Under the pieces are notes generated by a model. It was not told the DNA's origin, did no database searches, and saw only the letters and a list, made by a program, of their open reading frames with translations. Positions 6,827 through 13,432 of a stretch of 14,370 nt of DNA are shown piece after piece. The DNA is from Paracoccaceae bacterium (GTDB lineage: Bacteria > Pseudomonadota > Alphaproteobacteria > Rhodobacterales > Rhodobacteraceae), in NCBI GenBank assembly GCA_007121115.1, contig SKMI01000101.1, positions 1 through 14,370 on the forward strand. Reading direction: 5' to 3'. Position 1 is the stretch's first letter. Each line of letters begins with the position of its first letter. A program made the translations under genes and the position numbers.

Positions 6827-7621
6827 CTATTCGGGCAGATGCCCGACCTCGCGCAGGAAGCCGGTCAGCAGGTCCGCGTAGGCCTGGGGGTCCTCCACGC
6901 AGGGCAGGTGTCCGGTGCCGCGCAGCAGTTCGAACCGCGCGCCGGGAATCAGGGCCATCGTCTCGCGCATCAGGTCGGGCGGGGTGGAGCCGTCATGGTC
7001 GCCGCCGATCCCCAGCGCGGGCAGGCGCAGCGACGCGGTTGTGGTGTAGAAATCCGTCCCCCCGATGGCCGCGCCGCAGCCCGCATACCCTTCGGCCGGG
7101 GTGCGGGTGAGCATGTGCCGCCAGGCGCTCAGTTCAGGCGTCGCGCGGAAGCGGGGCGAGAACCAGCGCTCCAGCGTGGCGTCCGCCAGCGCCTCCACCC
7201 CGCCTTGCCGCACCGCCGCGACCCTGTCCTGCCACATCTCCGCCGTGCCGATCTTGGCGGCCGTGTTTGACAGCACCAGCGCGCGGATCATGTCCAGCCG
7301 CTTGACCGCCAGCCCCTGCGCCACCATCCCGCCGATGGACAGGCCCACGAAGACGCAGTCGCGGACGTCGAGGTGATCCAGCAGCCGTTCGGTATCGCGC
7401 ACCAATTGCCCCGTGGTGTAGGGCGCAGACGGGCAGTCCGAGAGCCCGTGCCCGCGCCGGTCATAGCGAATCAGCCGCAGCGATTGCGGCATGAGCGGGA
7501 TCAGCTTGTCCCAGAGCCGCAGGTCGGTGCCCAGCGAGTTCGAGAACACCACCGGCGGGCCGTCCGGTGCCCCGTCGATCCGGTAGTGCAGGCGGATGTC
7601 GCCCAGATCGGCGATGTCCAT
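6827..7621 (-). CDS. pcaD: 3-oxoadipate enol-lactonase, alpha/beta hydrolase (264 aa)
   Basis: PcaD hydrolyses 3-oxoadipate enol-lactone to 3-oxoadipate in the protocatechuate/catechol (beta-ketoadipate) pathway. The sequence follows the PcaD pattern closely: SNSLGTDLRLWD at 27-38, RYDRRGHGLSD at 52-62, nucleophile elbow GLSIGG with Ser95, and SNTAAKIGTAEMWQDRV at 118-134, which is characteristic of the family. The likely acid is Asp210 (GGDHDGSTPP) and the catalytic His is His238 (GTGHLP). The length of 264 is normal. The ATG at 7621 lies one base past the stop of the upstream dehydratase. The usual pca neighbours (pcaB, pcaC, pcaGH, pcaIJ) are absent; instead it ends a dehalogenase/hydrolase/dehydratase operon. 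It may therefore act on a related lactone or ester, and the exact substrate is less certain than the family. Confidence 0.85.
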   Translation of the reverse strand: MDIADLGDIRLHYRIDGAPDGPPVVFSNSLGTDLRLWDKLIPLMPQSLRLIRYDRRGHGLSDCPSAPYTTGQLVRDTERLLDHLDVRDCVFVGLSIGGMVAQGLAVKRLDMIRALVLSNTAAKIGTAEMWQDRVAAVRQGGVEALADATLERWFSPRFRATPELSAWRHMLTRTPAEGYAGCGAAIGGTDFYTTTASLRLPALGIGGDHDGSTPPDLMRETMALIPGARFELLRGTGHLPCVEDPQAYADLLTGFLREVGHLPE

Positions 7622-7622
7622 G

Positions 7623-8597
7623 TCAGTCCCCTTCCTCCAGCGCGCGGGTGAACACCGCGCGGTCCACGTTCCCGCCCGAGGCGATGACGATCACCGCGTC
7701 CCCCGCCACCGACTGGGGCTGGAACAGCGCCGCCGCCAGCGCCACCGCGCCACCCGGTTCCAGCACCAGTTTCAGATGCGCGAAGGACGCGGCCATGGCG
7801 CGTAGCGTGTCCCGGTCCGGCACCACCAGCCCCGGCCCGCACAGCCGTTGCAGCACCGGAAAGGTCAGTTGCCCCGGCGTGGGCGTCAGGATCGCATCGC
7901 ACAGCCCGGTGCGGGCGGTGTTTTCCAGCCGCGTCCCGGCGGTGAGCGAGCGGGCGGTGTCGTCGAAGCCCTCGGGCTCCACCGGGCGGACGCGCAGGTC
8001 GGGGGCGGCAGCCTCCAGCGCCAGCGCAAGGCCCGCCGTCAAACCGCCCCCGCCGCAGCAGACAAGCACATCGGCGTCGCGTACTCCTTCCCCGCTCGCC
8101 TGAACGGCCAGTTCCAGCCCCACGCTGGCCTGCCCGGCGATCACCTGCGGGTCGTCGAAGGGGCGGATCAGGGTCAGCCCGCGCTCGGCGATGAGCCTGG
8201 CGCCGATCTCTTCGCGCGACGCGGCGCGGTCATGTAGCACCAGTTCCGCGCCCAGCGCGCGGGTGGCGTCGATCTTGGCGCGCGGCGCGTCCGAGGGCAT
8301 GACGATCACCGCCGCCACCCCGTGCATCCGTGCCGCCAGCGCGACCCCCTGCGCATGGTTGCCCGAAGACCAGGCCAGCACGCCCCGCGCGCGCTCTGCT
8401 TCTGACAGCGCCGAGACGGCGGCGAACCCGCCCCGGAACTTGAAGCTGCCGGTGTGTTGCAGGCACTCGGCCTTGACCAGCACGCGCCGCCCGGCGATCC
8501 GGTCCAGCGCGGGCGCGGACAGCAGCGGCGTGCGGCGCACCACCGGGGCCAGCCGTTCGGCGGTGGCGGCGATCAGGGCGGCATCCGGAGCGGTCAT
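7623..8597 (-). CDS. PLP-dependent threonine/serine dehydratase (fold type II, 324 aa)
   Basis: This enzyme family removes water and ammonia from L-threonine or L-serine (giving 2-oxobutyrate or pyruvate), or acts on hydroxyaspartate. Evidence: the PLP lysine Lys53 in TGSFKFRGG, the SSGNHAQGVALAA asparagine loop, the phosphate-binding glycine loop CCGGGGLTAG, and the terminal SGGNVD motif. No regulatory ACT domain follows, so it is the short catabolic type (TdcB / serine racemase / 3-hydroxyaspartate dehydratase-like) rather than biosynthetic IlvA. Start: ATG 8597 is used; a GTG at 8612 overlapping the upstream stop (GTGA) would add five residues and fits the coupling style of this window. 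Neither has a strong ribosome site. It is third in the four-gene minus-strand operon. Confidence 0.9.
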   Translation of the reverse strand: MTAPDAALIAATAERLAPVVRRTPLLSAPALDRIAGRRVLVKAECLQHTGSFKFRGGFAAVSALSEAERARGVLAWSSGNHAQGVALAARMHGVAAVIVMPSDAPRAKIDATRALGAELVLHDRAASREEIGARLIAERGLTLIRPFDDPQVIAGQASVGLELAVQASGEGVRDADVLVCCGGGGLTAGLALALEAAAPDLRVRPVEPEGFDDTARSLTAGTRLENTARTGLCDAILTPTPGQLTFPVLQRLCGPGLVVPDRDTLRAMAASFAHLKLVLEPGGAVALAAALFQPQSVAGDAVIVIASGGNVDRAVFTRALEEGD

Positions 8598-8608
8598 GGC
8601 GGGGGCGC

Positions 8609-9430
8609 TCACAGGCAGTTGCCCAGCCATTCGTGGATCGCGCGCAGCGATTCGGGCTCGTCCAGAAACGGCACATGGCCCCGGTCGGGCACCTCGGCAA
8701 AGACCATGTCGGGGCGGCGGGCGCACATGGCCTCGGCCGTCTCGGTCGACAGCAGGCTGGAATTCGCGCCCCGGATCAGCCCCATGGGCAGCTCCGCGCA
8801 GGCGTCGAACATGGGCCACAGGTCCCCGGTGCCGCCTGTCATCGCCGCCATGAAGGCATCGCGCAGGGCCGGGTCATAGGTCAGCTCCAGCCCCTGATCG
8901 GTCTCGATGAACCGGCGGCGGGCTTCCTGATACCAGCGCTCGGGCGGGACGCCTACGAATTCGTCCATGGTGTGTTGCAGGCCCACTGCGGCGGCGGCAT
9001 GGGTGCGCGCAGCGGGCGTGCGGCCGATGTAATGGGCGATCCGGTCCAGCGCGAAAGGTTCGATATCGGGGCCGACATCGTTCAGGCACAGTCCGCGCAA
9101 CCGCTCGGGCGCGGTCGCGCCCAGATACATGCCGATGATCCCCCCGCGCGAGGTGCCCAGCAGCGCCGCCCGCTCCACCCCCAGATGATCCAGCAGCGCC
9201 AGCGCGTCCGCGGCCTCGGTCGGGACGGTGTAGGTGTCGGCGCCGGTCCAGTCGGATTTGCCCCGCCCGCGATAATCCATGCGGATCATGCGCAGGGGCG
9301 GCAGGTGGGGGGCAAGGTAGTCGAAATCCCGCCCGTCCCGCGTCAGCCCGGCCAGGCACAGAAGCGCCACCCCGTGGCCTTCGTCGGTGTAATGGAGGCG
9401 CGCGCCATCAGGGGCGGTGAACTGCGGCAT
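8609..9430 (-). CDS. Alpha/beta hydrolase (273 aa)
   Basis: This is a cytoplasmic alpha/beta-hydrolase fold enzyme of unknown substrate. The first strand region reads FTAPDGARLHYTDEGHG; the oxyanion-side segment LAGLTRDGRDFDYLAPHL occurs at 26-43. RMDYRGRGKSDW is at 50-61, and the nucleophile elbow is LGTSRGG with Ser94. Near the C-terminus DRGHVPFLDEPES supplies the catalytic His. A serine nucleophile makes it an esterase, lactonase or C-C hydrolase rather than a haloalkane or fluoroacetate dehalogenase, which use Asp. It is distinct from the PcaD-type enzyme two genes downstream. The start codon at 9430 lies three bases beyond the dehalogenase stop, so the two are surely co-transcribed. Confidence 0.9.
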   Translation of the reverse strand: MPQFTAPDGARLHYTDEGHGVALLCLAGLTRDGRDFDYLAPHLPPLRMIRMDYRGRGKSDWTGADTYTVPTEAADALALLDHLGVERAALLGTSRGGIIGMYLGATAPERLRGLCLNDVGPDIEPFALDRIAHYIGRTPAARTHAAAAVGLQHTMDEFVGVPPERWYQEARRRFIETDQGLELTYDPALRDAFMAAMTGGTGDLWPMFDACAELPMGLIRGANSSLLSTETAEAMCARRPDMVFAEVPDRGHVPFLDEPESLRAIHEWLGNCL

Positions 9431-9433
9431 GGG

Positions 9434-10147
9434 TCAGAGGCTCCGGACAAGGTCAGGCAGGGGGGACAGGTCGGGCAGCACATGCGCGGGCGCGGCGTGC
9501 AGCCGGTCCAAGGGCGCGTCCCGGCGGTTGAGCCAGATCGCGGTCAGCCCGAACCCGGCGGCCGCGCAGGCATCCCAACCATTGGCCGAGACAAAGGCGA
9601 CCTGCGCAGGCGGCAGCGACAGGTGGCGTTCGATCAGTGCATAGACGCGCGGGTCGGGTTTGAAGACGCCGACCTCCTCGACCGAGAGCACAGCCTCGAA
9701 GGCCCCGTCCAGCCCCGCCGAGGCCACGGCGCGGTCCAGCATGTCCGGGCTGCCGTTCGACAGGATCGCGCAGCGCAGGCCCGCGTCGCGCAGGGTCGAC
9801 AGGGTGGCCGCGACCTCCGGGTAGGCGGGCAGGTCCCGGTAGAGCGCCAGCAACCGGTCGCGCAGGGCAGGCGCGCCCTGCAGCCCCACGGCCTCCAGCG
9901 CCCAGTCCAACCCGTCCGCCGTGACCTGCCAGAAATCCGTGTGTGCCCCGGTGCAGGCCCGGATCCAGGTGTATTCCAGCTGCTTGCGGCGCCAGTCCTC
10001 GGCGATCCGGGGCCATTGGTCGGCCCAGGCCGCGGCATCCTCGGCGGCGCCCGGCTCACCCCCCGACTCTGCGGCGGCGATCCGCGCCGCGCCCGCGACA
10101 TCGAACAACGTGCCATAGGCATCGAAGACACAGGCCCTGACAGACAT
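9434..10147 (-). CDS. (S)-2-haloacid dehalogenase, haloacid dehalogenase type II (237 aa)
   Basis: This is a HAD-superfamily enzyme that hydrolytically removes halide from L-2-haloalkanoic acids, inverting the carbon. All residues known from the Pseudomonas L-DEX enzyme have counterparts: nucleophile Asp9 (FDAYGTLFD), Thr13, Arg53 in WRRKQLEYTW, Ser130 in LSNGSPDML, Lys163 in VFKPDPRVY, Tyr169, and Ser187/Asn189/Asp192 in VSANGWDACAAAGFG. There is an extra stretch of about a dozen residues before Arg53 (SGGEPGAAEDAA region) relative to L-DEX. ATG 10147 is chosen for its strong AGGAG (minus strand, about 8 bases upstream) and correct Asp spacing; the frame continues upstream without support. 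It is the first gene of the four-gene operon, so its upstream gap (10148-10332) should hold the promoter. Confidence 0.93.
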   Translation of the reverse strand: MSVRACVFDAYGTLFDVAGAARIAAAESGGEPGAAEDAAAWADQWPRIAEDWRRKQLEYTWIRACTGAHTDFWQVTADGLDWALEAVGLQGAPALRDRLLALYRDLPAYPEVAATLSTLRDAGLRCAILSNGSPDMLDRAVASAGLDGAFEAVLSVEEVGVFKPDPRVYALIERHLSLPPAQVAFVSANGWDACAAAGFGLTAIWLNRRDAPLDRLHAAPAHVLPDLSPLPDLVRSL

Positions 10148-10227
10148 TGCAAAGCTCCTTTTCGCGGCACAGTTGCACAGGGCCGGGCGAAGGAAAAGGG
10201 CACGCGCCCCGGCATCCTGGCTCAGGT

Positions 10228-10255
10228 TTGTGCCTGCGCACGATTTCTGTATAAT
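10228..10255 (+). promoter_or_regulatory. Candidate sigma-70 promoter for the FKBP gene
   Basis: A perfect TATAAT lies at 10250-10255. A weak -35 (TTGTGC, 10228-10233, three of six consensus bases) is 16 bases upstream. This predicts a leader of roughly 70 nt before the FKBP start at 10333. In this GC-rich window an exact TATAAT is rare. The leader also holds CCGCGG twice as a short inverted repeat (10276-10281 and 10288-10293). Confidence 0.55.
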
Positions 10256-10332
10256 GACGGCTTTACCCGGAGTACCCGCGGCATGGACCGCGGCCTCTGC
10301 CAAGCCACCCCACCCAACACAAAGGACCATGC

Positions 10333-10761
10333 ATGACCCAGGCCAAGAAGGGCGACACCGTGCGGATGCACTACAAGGGCACGCTTGATGACGGATCGGT
10401 GTTCGACAGCTCCGAAGGGCGCGAGCCGCTGGAATTCACCATCGGCGCCGGGCAGATCATTCCCGGGCTGGAGCAGGCCGTCGAAGGCATGGGCGCGGGC
10501 GACGAAAAGACCGTGACCGTTCCCGCCGCCGAAGCCTATGGCGACTACCAGGAGCAGGCGCGTCAGGGCATTCCGCGCGACCAGATCCCCGAGAACATCC
10601 CGCTGGAAATCGGTGGGCGGCTTCAGGTACAGACCCCGGAAGGGCGCGCGGTGCCCGTCACCGTGACCGAAATCAGCGATGAGGTGGTGGTGCTGGATGC
10701 CAACCACCCGCTGGCCGGCAAGGACCTGACCTTCGCGGTCGAGATCGTCGACGTCGAATGA
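10333..10761 (+). CDS. SlyD-like FKBP-type peptidyl-prolyl cis-trans isomerase (142 aa)
   Basis: This is a cytoplasmic prolyl isomerase and probable folding helper. The FKBP domain is split: residues 1-69 (DTVRMHYKGTLDDGSVFDSSEG, with Tyr14 and Asp25; GQIIPGLEQAVEGM at 40-53; Tyr69) and 120-142 (LDANHPLAGKDLTFAVEI), joined by the insert-in-flap chaperone domain at about 70-119. The LDxNHPLAGK signature is typical of SlyD-type proteins. It ends at residue 142 without the His/Cys-rich nickel-binding tail of E. coli SlyD, so a metallochaperone role is unlikely. ATG 10333 is used because AAAGGA at 10321-10326 is well spaced; an out-of-frame ATG occurs four bases earlier. The gene stands divergent from the dehalogenase operon. 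Confidence 0.95.
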   Translation: MTQAKKGDTVRMHYKGTLDDGSVFDSSEGREPLEFTIGAGQIIPGLEQAVEGMGAGDEKTVTVPAAEAYGDYQEQARQGIPRDQIPENIPLEIGGRLQVQTPEGRAVPVTVTEISDEVVVLDANHPLAGKDLTFAVEIVDVE

Positions 10762-10780
10762 GTCCTCGGCGGGGCCGTCC

Positions 10781-10794
10781 TTGACCCGGATCAA
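10781..10794 (+). promoter_or_regulatory. FNR/FnrL-type operator
   Basis: TTGAC-CCGG-ATCAA fits the FNR/FnrL palindrome TTGAY-N4-RTCAA, and the symmetry extends to CCTTGA (10779-10784) / TCAAGG (10791-10796). It lies in the 83-bp gap between the FKBP and DksA-like genes, centred at 10787.5. A class II geometry (site centred at -41.5) predicts transcription from about 10829, with CATCAT (10817-10822, four of six consensus) as a plausible -10. It suggests oxygen-responsive control of the DksA-like gene. Confidence 0.7.
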
Positions 10795-10818
10795 GGCGCG
10801 CGCGCCCCACGCGTTGCA

Positions 10819-10848
10819 TCATGGGCCATCACAGGAGGTGGCCCATGA
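10819..10848 (+). promoter_or_regulatory. Perfect 10-bp palindrome enclosing the start codon and SD of the DksA-like gene
   Basis: Arms TCATGGGCCA (10819-10828) and TGGCCCATGA (10839-10848) are exact reverse complements. The 10-nt loop TCACAGGAGG ends in the Shine-Dalgarno sequence, and the start ATG (10845-10847) is inside the 3' arm. In RNA it would hide the start codon; in DNA it could be an operator for a dimeric regulator overlapping the predicted -10. Which applies depends on the transcription start. Confidence 0.75.
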
Positions 10849-11162
10849 AAACTGACGCAGAACGCCGCACCCAGCTTGAGGCCCGCCGGGCCGAACTGAC
10901 CCACCGCATGCAAGCGGTCGAGAGCGAGTTGGAAAGCCACAACACCCGCGACTGGGAGGATGGCGCCATCGAGCGCGAACAGGACGAGGTGCTCGAAGGC
11001 ATGGGCCTGTCGGCGCAGGCTGAAATGGTGCGGATCGATGCGGCGCTCGAACGGATCGAAAGCGGGGAGTACGGGTCTTGTACCGTCTGCGGCGCCCGCA
11101 TCAGCGAGGAACGGCTGGACCTTCTGCCCTTCACCCCCTTCTGCCGTAACTGCGCGCACTGA
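10845..11162 (+). CDS. DksA/TraR family zinc-finger protein (105 aa)
   Basis: This is a small DksA/TraR-type protein; the family binds the secondary channel of RNA polymerase and tunes promoter output, often with ppGpp. The N-terminal coiled coil (about 4-72, e.g. RRTQLEARRAELTHRMQAVE) carries a tip-like DWEDGA at 36-41, matching the DxxDxA motif of active DksA proteins. The zinc site is C79-x2-C82-x17-C100-x2-C103, close to the C-terminus (CRNCAH). At 105 aa it is shorter than E. coli DksA (151) and longer than TraR (73), as for many alphaproteobacterial paralogues. ATG 10845 is chosen because AGGAGG sits 6 bases upstream; an in-frame ATG at 10821 lacks one. It has an FNR-type box and a start-codon palindrome upstream. 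Confidence 0.93.
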   Translation: MKTDAERRTQLEARRAELTHRMQAVESELESHNTRDWEDGAIEREQDEVLEGMGLSAQAEMVRIDAALERIESGEYGSCTVCGARISEERLDLLPFTPFCRNCAH

Positions 11163-11212
11163 CCCTGGCACCCCGGTCAGGTTTCCACCTACAGGTTGGC
11201 CGCAGGATCGCC

Positions 11213-11238
11213 CCCGCGCAGGGTCGGACCTGCGCGGG
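11213..11238. terminator. 10-bp perfect hairpin between convergent genes
   Basis: CCCGCGCAGG (11213-11222), a 6-nt loop, and CCTGCGCGGG (11229-11238) form an uninterrupted stem. It lies 50 bases after the DksA-like stop and 13 bases after the end of the converging RTX-type gene, so it probably serves both transcripts. No T-run follows on either strand. Confidence 0.65.
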
Positions 11239-11251
11239 ATGTGAGCAGCAC

Positions 11252-13414
11252 TCACAGCGCCCAGGCATAGCTTGAATCCAGATCGCCCTGCAGCACGGCG
11301 ACAAAGCTCAGCGTATCGGCTGACAGCGTGCCGAAGCCCTGCGCCTCGGCCGCCACCGGGCCATTGCGATCGGCGGGCTGCGCGGCCAGATCGCCGGGCA
11401 GGAACAGCGGGTCGGGCACGGGGACCAGCCCCACCGCCATGCGCAACACCTCCAATGCGTCCATCACATCGATCCGCCCGTCGCCGTTGACATCGGCGGC
11501 CACGAAATCTGCCATGGTGAATCCGCCGTCGGTCGAAAAGGATGGCGCCAGCCCCACCGCCATGCGCAACACCTCCAGCGCATCGAAGACGTTGACCGGC
11601 CGCGATGGTCCATTGGCGGTCACCGGGCGGTCGAAGTCCAGCGCCACCGACGCCTCGGTGTCGAGGTGGAACAACCCGTCGGCACCGGTGCTGGTCTGGG
11701 CCAGGGTCGCACCTTTCTCCGGGTCGCGCGCCGTCACCGAAACGCCTTCGACACCGGCGCCTGTGCGCAGCACCACCTGCCCCGAAATCCCGTTCGGGGA
11801 TGGCGGAATTGGCGGCGGTGTGGGGTCAGGGTCAGGGTCAGGCTCAGGATCTGGCTCGGGCTCCGGCTCGGGTTCGGGTTCCGGCTCGGGGTCCGGCTCG
11901 GGCTCGGGTTCGGGCTCCGGCGGTGGTGGCGGAGGGGGCGCGGGCGGTTCCGGCGCGGGCGGCGGGTCGGGCAATGTCTGGGCTGCGAACATCAACCGGT
12001 CGGGCGCCTGCAATCCGTTGGGGAACAGGTCATCCACCCCCAACGGTGCCCCGTTGGCCGAAGCGATCTGCACCACCGCATCGCGATAACTCACCACCGC
12101 TCCGGACTGGGTCGGCGTTACCGCCAGTTGCGCCACATCGCGCAGCATCGGCCAGGCCGACAGGTCCAGCCGGTCGGCAGCAGGCTTGAAATCGGTGATC
12201 TGCACCGTACCGGTCGCCGCGTGCAGAACGAAGGTGTTGACACCTCCGCCACCGGTCATCACCGCATCGCCGGACGGGGCCGCGAGGATATCATTGCCAC
12301 CGCCGCCCGACAGCGCGGTGCCCGAGGCCTGCGCGATGATGATGTCATGCCCCGACCCGCCCGTCAGCGGTGCGGTGCTGTTGGCCGCCCCCATGACCAA
12401 CCCGCCCAGCCCCGCAAGCGGCAGGGTGAAGGTGGTCAGCCCCGCATCCACCTGCGAGCCTGCCATGACCATCAGCGTGTCCTCCACCACCGTCGCTGCC
12501 AGCGCGGTGACATTGCGCAGGCCCGTGTCCGGCCCGTCGGCGATGGTCTGCAGCCAGACCAGACGCCCATCGGGCAGCAGCGCAAACAGCGTCAGCCCGT
12601 GGTCACCCCCGCCCGCGACGACAAAGGCATGATCGCCCGCCACCGCATGGGCCACCGCCTGCACATTGGCGAAACGCGTGGCGCCGGTGTCGATCACATG
12701 CTCGCTCAGATGCAACCCGCCCGCGGCATCCACCCGCAGCACGCTGAGCGAATGCGTGCCCGCGGCGGCGACCACGGCCCAGGTCTGGCCATGGGCTTCG
12801 ATCACCTCCAGGGCCGTGGGCGCCTGCACCCACAGCCCTTCATCCGCGCCGAAACGCTGGCCCAGGCTCAGCGCGCCCGAGGGTTCGGTGCGATAGCTGT
12901 AAAGCGCGCCCTCCAGCCCGCCCAGGGCCAGCCAGCCGCCGGGCACCGGGGCAAAACCCACCGTGGCGTCCGACCAAGCGCCCGGCGCCACACCGGCCAC
13001 GGCACCGTCGCCCAGCAGCGCGGGCGCGGTGAACCCCGCTTCGGCGCCGTTCAGGGCAAGCGCTGCGGCATCGTCCAGATCGACCCAGCGGCGGCCGCCG
13101 ATCTCGCCGTCATCGCGCAGGCGGTAGGCGCCGATGGCATCGTTCATCACGGTCACCGCGGCCTGGATGAAATTGTCCATGGAATGGATGACCACGTTCG
13201 GCGCGGCGTTGCGGTCGATCCCGGGATGAAAGAAGCGGCTGTCGATCAGGTTCAGCCCGTCCGGGCCGATCCCGTAGCTGACAATCCCGCCCGAGGTCCC
13301 GGTGCTGGTCAGCGCATAGCGGCCCTGCGCGGTTTCCCACAGCACGATATCGCGAATGCCGATGTCCAGCGCCGCCTCGCCCATTTCGAAGCGGCCTTGA
13401 AGCTGCAGCCACAT
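11252..13414 (-). CDS. Large modular RTX-type calcium-binding protein with dockerin-like C-terminus (about 720 aa)
   Basis: This is probably an exported, calcium-binding multidomain protein; no enzymatic motif was recognised. Domains in order (residues from ATG 13414): a propeller-like region, about 15-335, with repeats such as HAFVVAGGGDHGLTLFALLPDGRL and TWAVVAAAGTHSLSVLRVD; glycine-rich RTX-like nonamers at about 350-395 (LTGGSGHDII, LSGGGGNDIL, MTGGGGVNTF); a serralysin-type stretch VQITDFKPAADRLDLS; a Pro/Glu/Asp linker at 482-540; a carboxypeptidase-regulatory-like beta domain, 543-585; and two DALEVLRMAVGL repeats at about 611-663, the second preceded by the EF-hand loop DVNGDGRIDVMD. 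No signal peptide is seen, consistent with type I secretion as in RTX proteins, but no transporter genes are nearby. The start is unsure: TTG 13432, ATG 13414 or ATG 13384. Confidence 0.8.
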   Translation of the reverse strand: MWLQLQGRFEMGEAALDIGIRDIVLWETAQGRYALTSTGTSGGIVSYGIGPDGLNLIDSRFFHPGIDRNAAPNVVIHSMDNFIQAAVTVMNDAIGAYRLRDDGEIGGRRWVDLDDAAALALNGAEAGFTAPALLGDGAVAGVAPGAWSDATVGFAPVPGGWLALGGLEGALYSYRTEPSGALSLGQRFGADEGLWVQAPTALEVIEAHGQTWAVVAAAGTHSLSVLRVDAAGGLHLSEHVIDTGATRFANVQAVAHAVAGDHAFVVAGGGDHGLTLFALLPDGRLVWLQTIADGPDTGLRNVTALAATVVEDTLMVMAGSQVDAGLTTFTLPLAGLGGLVMGAANSTAPLTGGSGHDIIIAQASGTALSGGGGNDILAAPSGDAVMTGGGGVNTFVLHAATGTVQITDFKPAADRLDLSAWPMLRDVAQLAVTPTQSGAVVSYRDAVVQIASANGAPLGVDDLFPNGLQAPDRLMFAAQTLPDPPPAPEPPAPPPPPPPEPEPEPEPDPEPEPEPEPEPEPDPEPDPDPDPTPPPIPPSPNGISGQVVLRTGAGVEGVSVTARDPEKGATLAQTSTGADGLFHLDTEASVALDFDRPVTANGPSRPVNVFDALEVLRMAVGLAPSFSTDGGFTMADFVAADVNGDGRIDVMDALEVLRMAVGLVPVPDPLFLPGDLAAQPADRNGPVAAEAQGFGTLSADTLSFVAVLQGDLDSSYAWAL
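11426..11577. repeat. Two identical 29-nt direct repeats encoding the dockerin-like helix
   Basis: Positions 11426-11454 and 11549-11577 are identical over 29 bases, with a period of 123 bases (41 codons). Both encode the helix reading LEVLRMAVGL on the minus strand. Full identity, including third codon positions, points to recent duplication or gene conversion rather than protein selection alone. Confidence 0.9.
11823..11920. repeat. Degenerate hexanucleotide tandem repeat encoding a Pro-Glu/Asp linker
   Basis: About sixteen 6-nt units of the form GGNTCN (plus strand; GGGTCA, GGCTCG, GGTTCG, GGCTCC and similar) encode alternating Pro and Glu/Asp on the minus strand. Units differ mostly at third positions. 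Gain or loss of units would keep the reading frame and only change linker length. Confidence 0.9.
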
Positions 13415-13432
13415 GCCCCACCCGATACGCAA

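Noticed and set aside
7623..8597. 3-hydroxyaspartate dehydratase of the beta-hydroxyaspartate cycle
   Set aside because: The family is related, but the other cycle genes (aldolase, aminotransferase, iminosuccinate reductase) are not adjacent, so only the general threonine/serine dehydratase call is supported.
8609..9430. Haloalkane or fluoroacetate dehalogenase, suggested by the neighbouring haloacid dehalogenase
   Set aside because: The nucleophile elbow is GTSRGG with serine; those dehalogenases use aspartate at this position.
10276..10293. CCGCGG inverted repeat in the FKBP leader as a riboswitch or terminator
   Set aside because: The stem is only 6 bp and each arm is itself a palindrome common in GC-rich DNA; no wider structure was seen.
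8633..10336. A 567-codon open frame on the plus strand opposite the hydrolase and dehalogenase genes
   Set aside because: It is an antisense shadow of three well-supported minus-strand genes; the product is Arg/Gln/Gly-rich with no motifs, as expected from high-GC codon bias.
11823..11920. Possible CRISPR-like or regulatory repeat array
   Set aside because: The units are 6 nt, contiguous and in-frame coding for Pro-Glu/Asp; there are no spacers.
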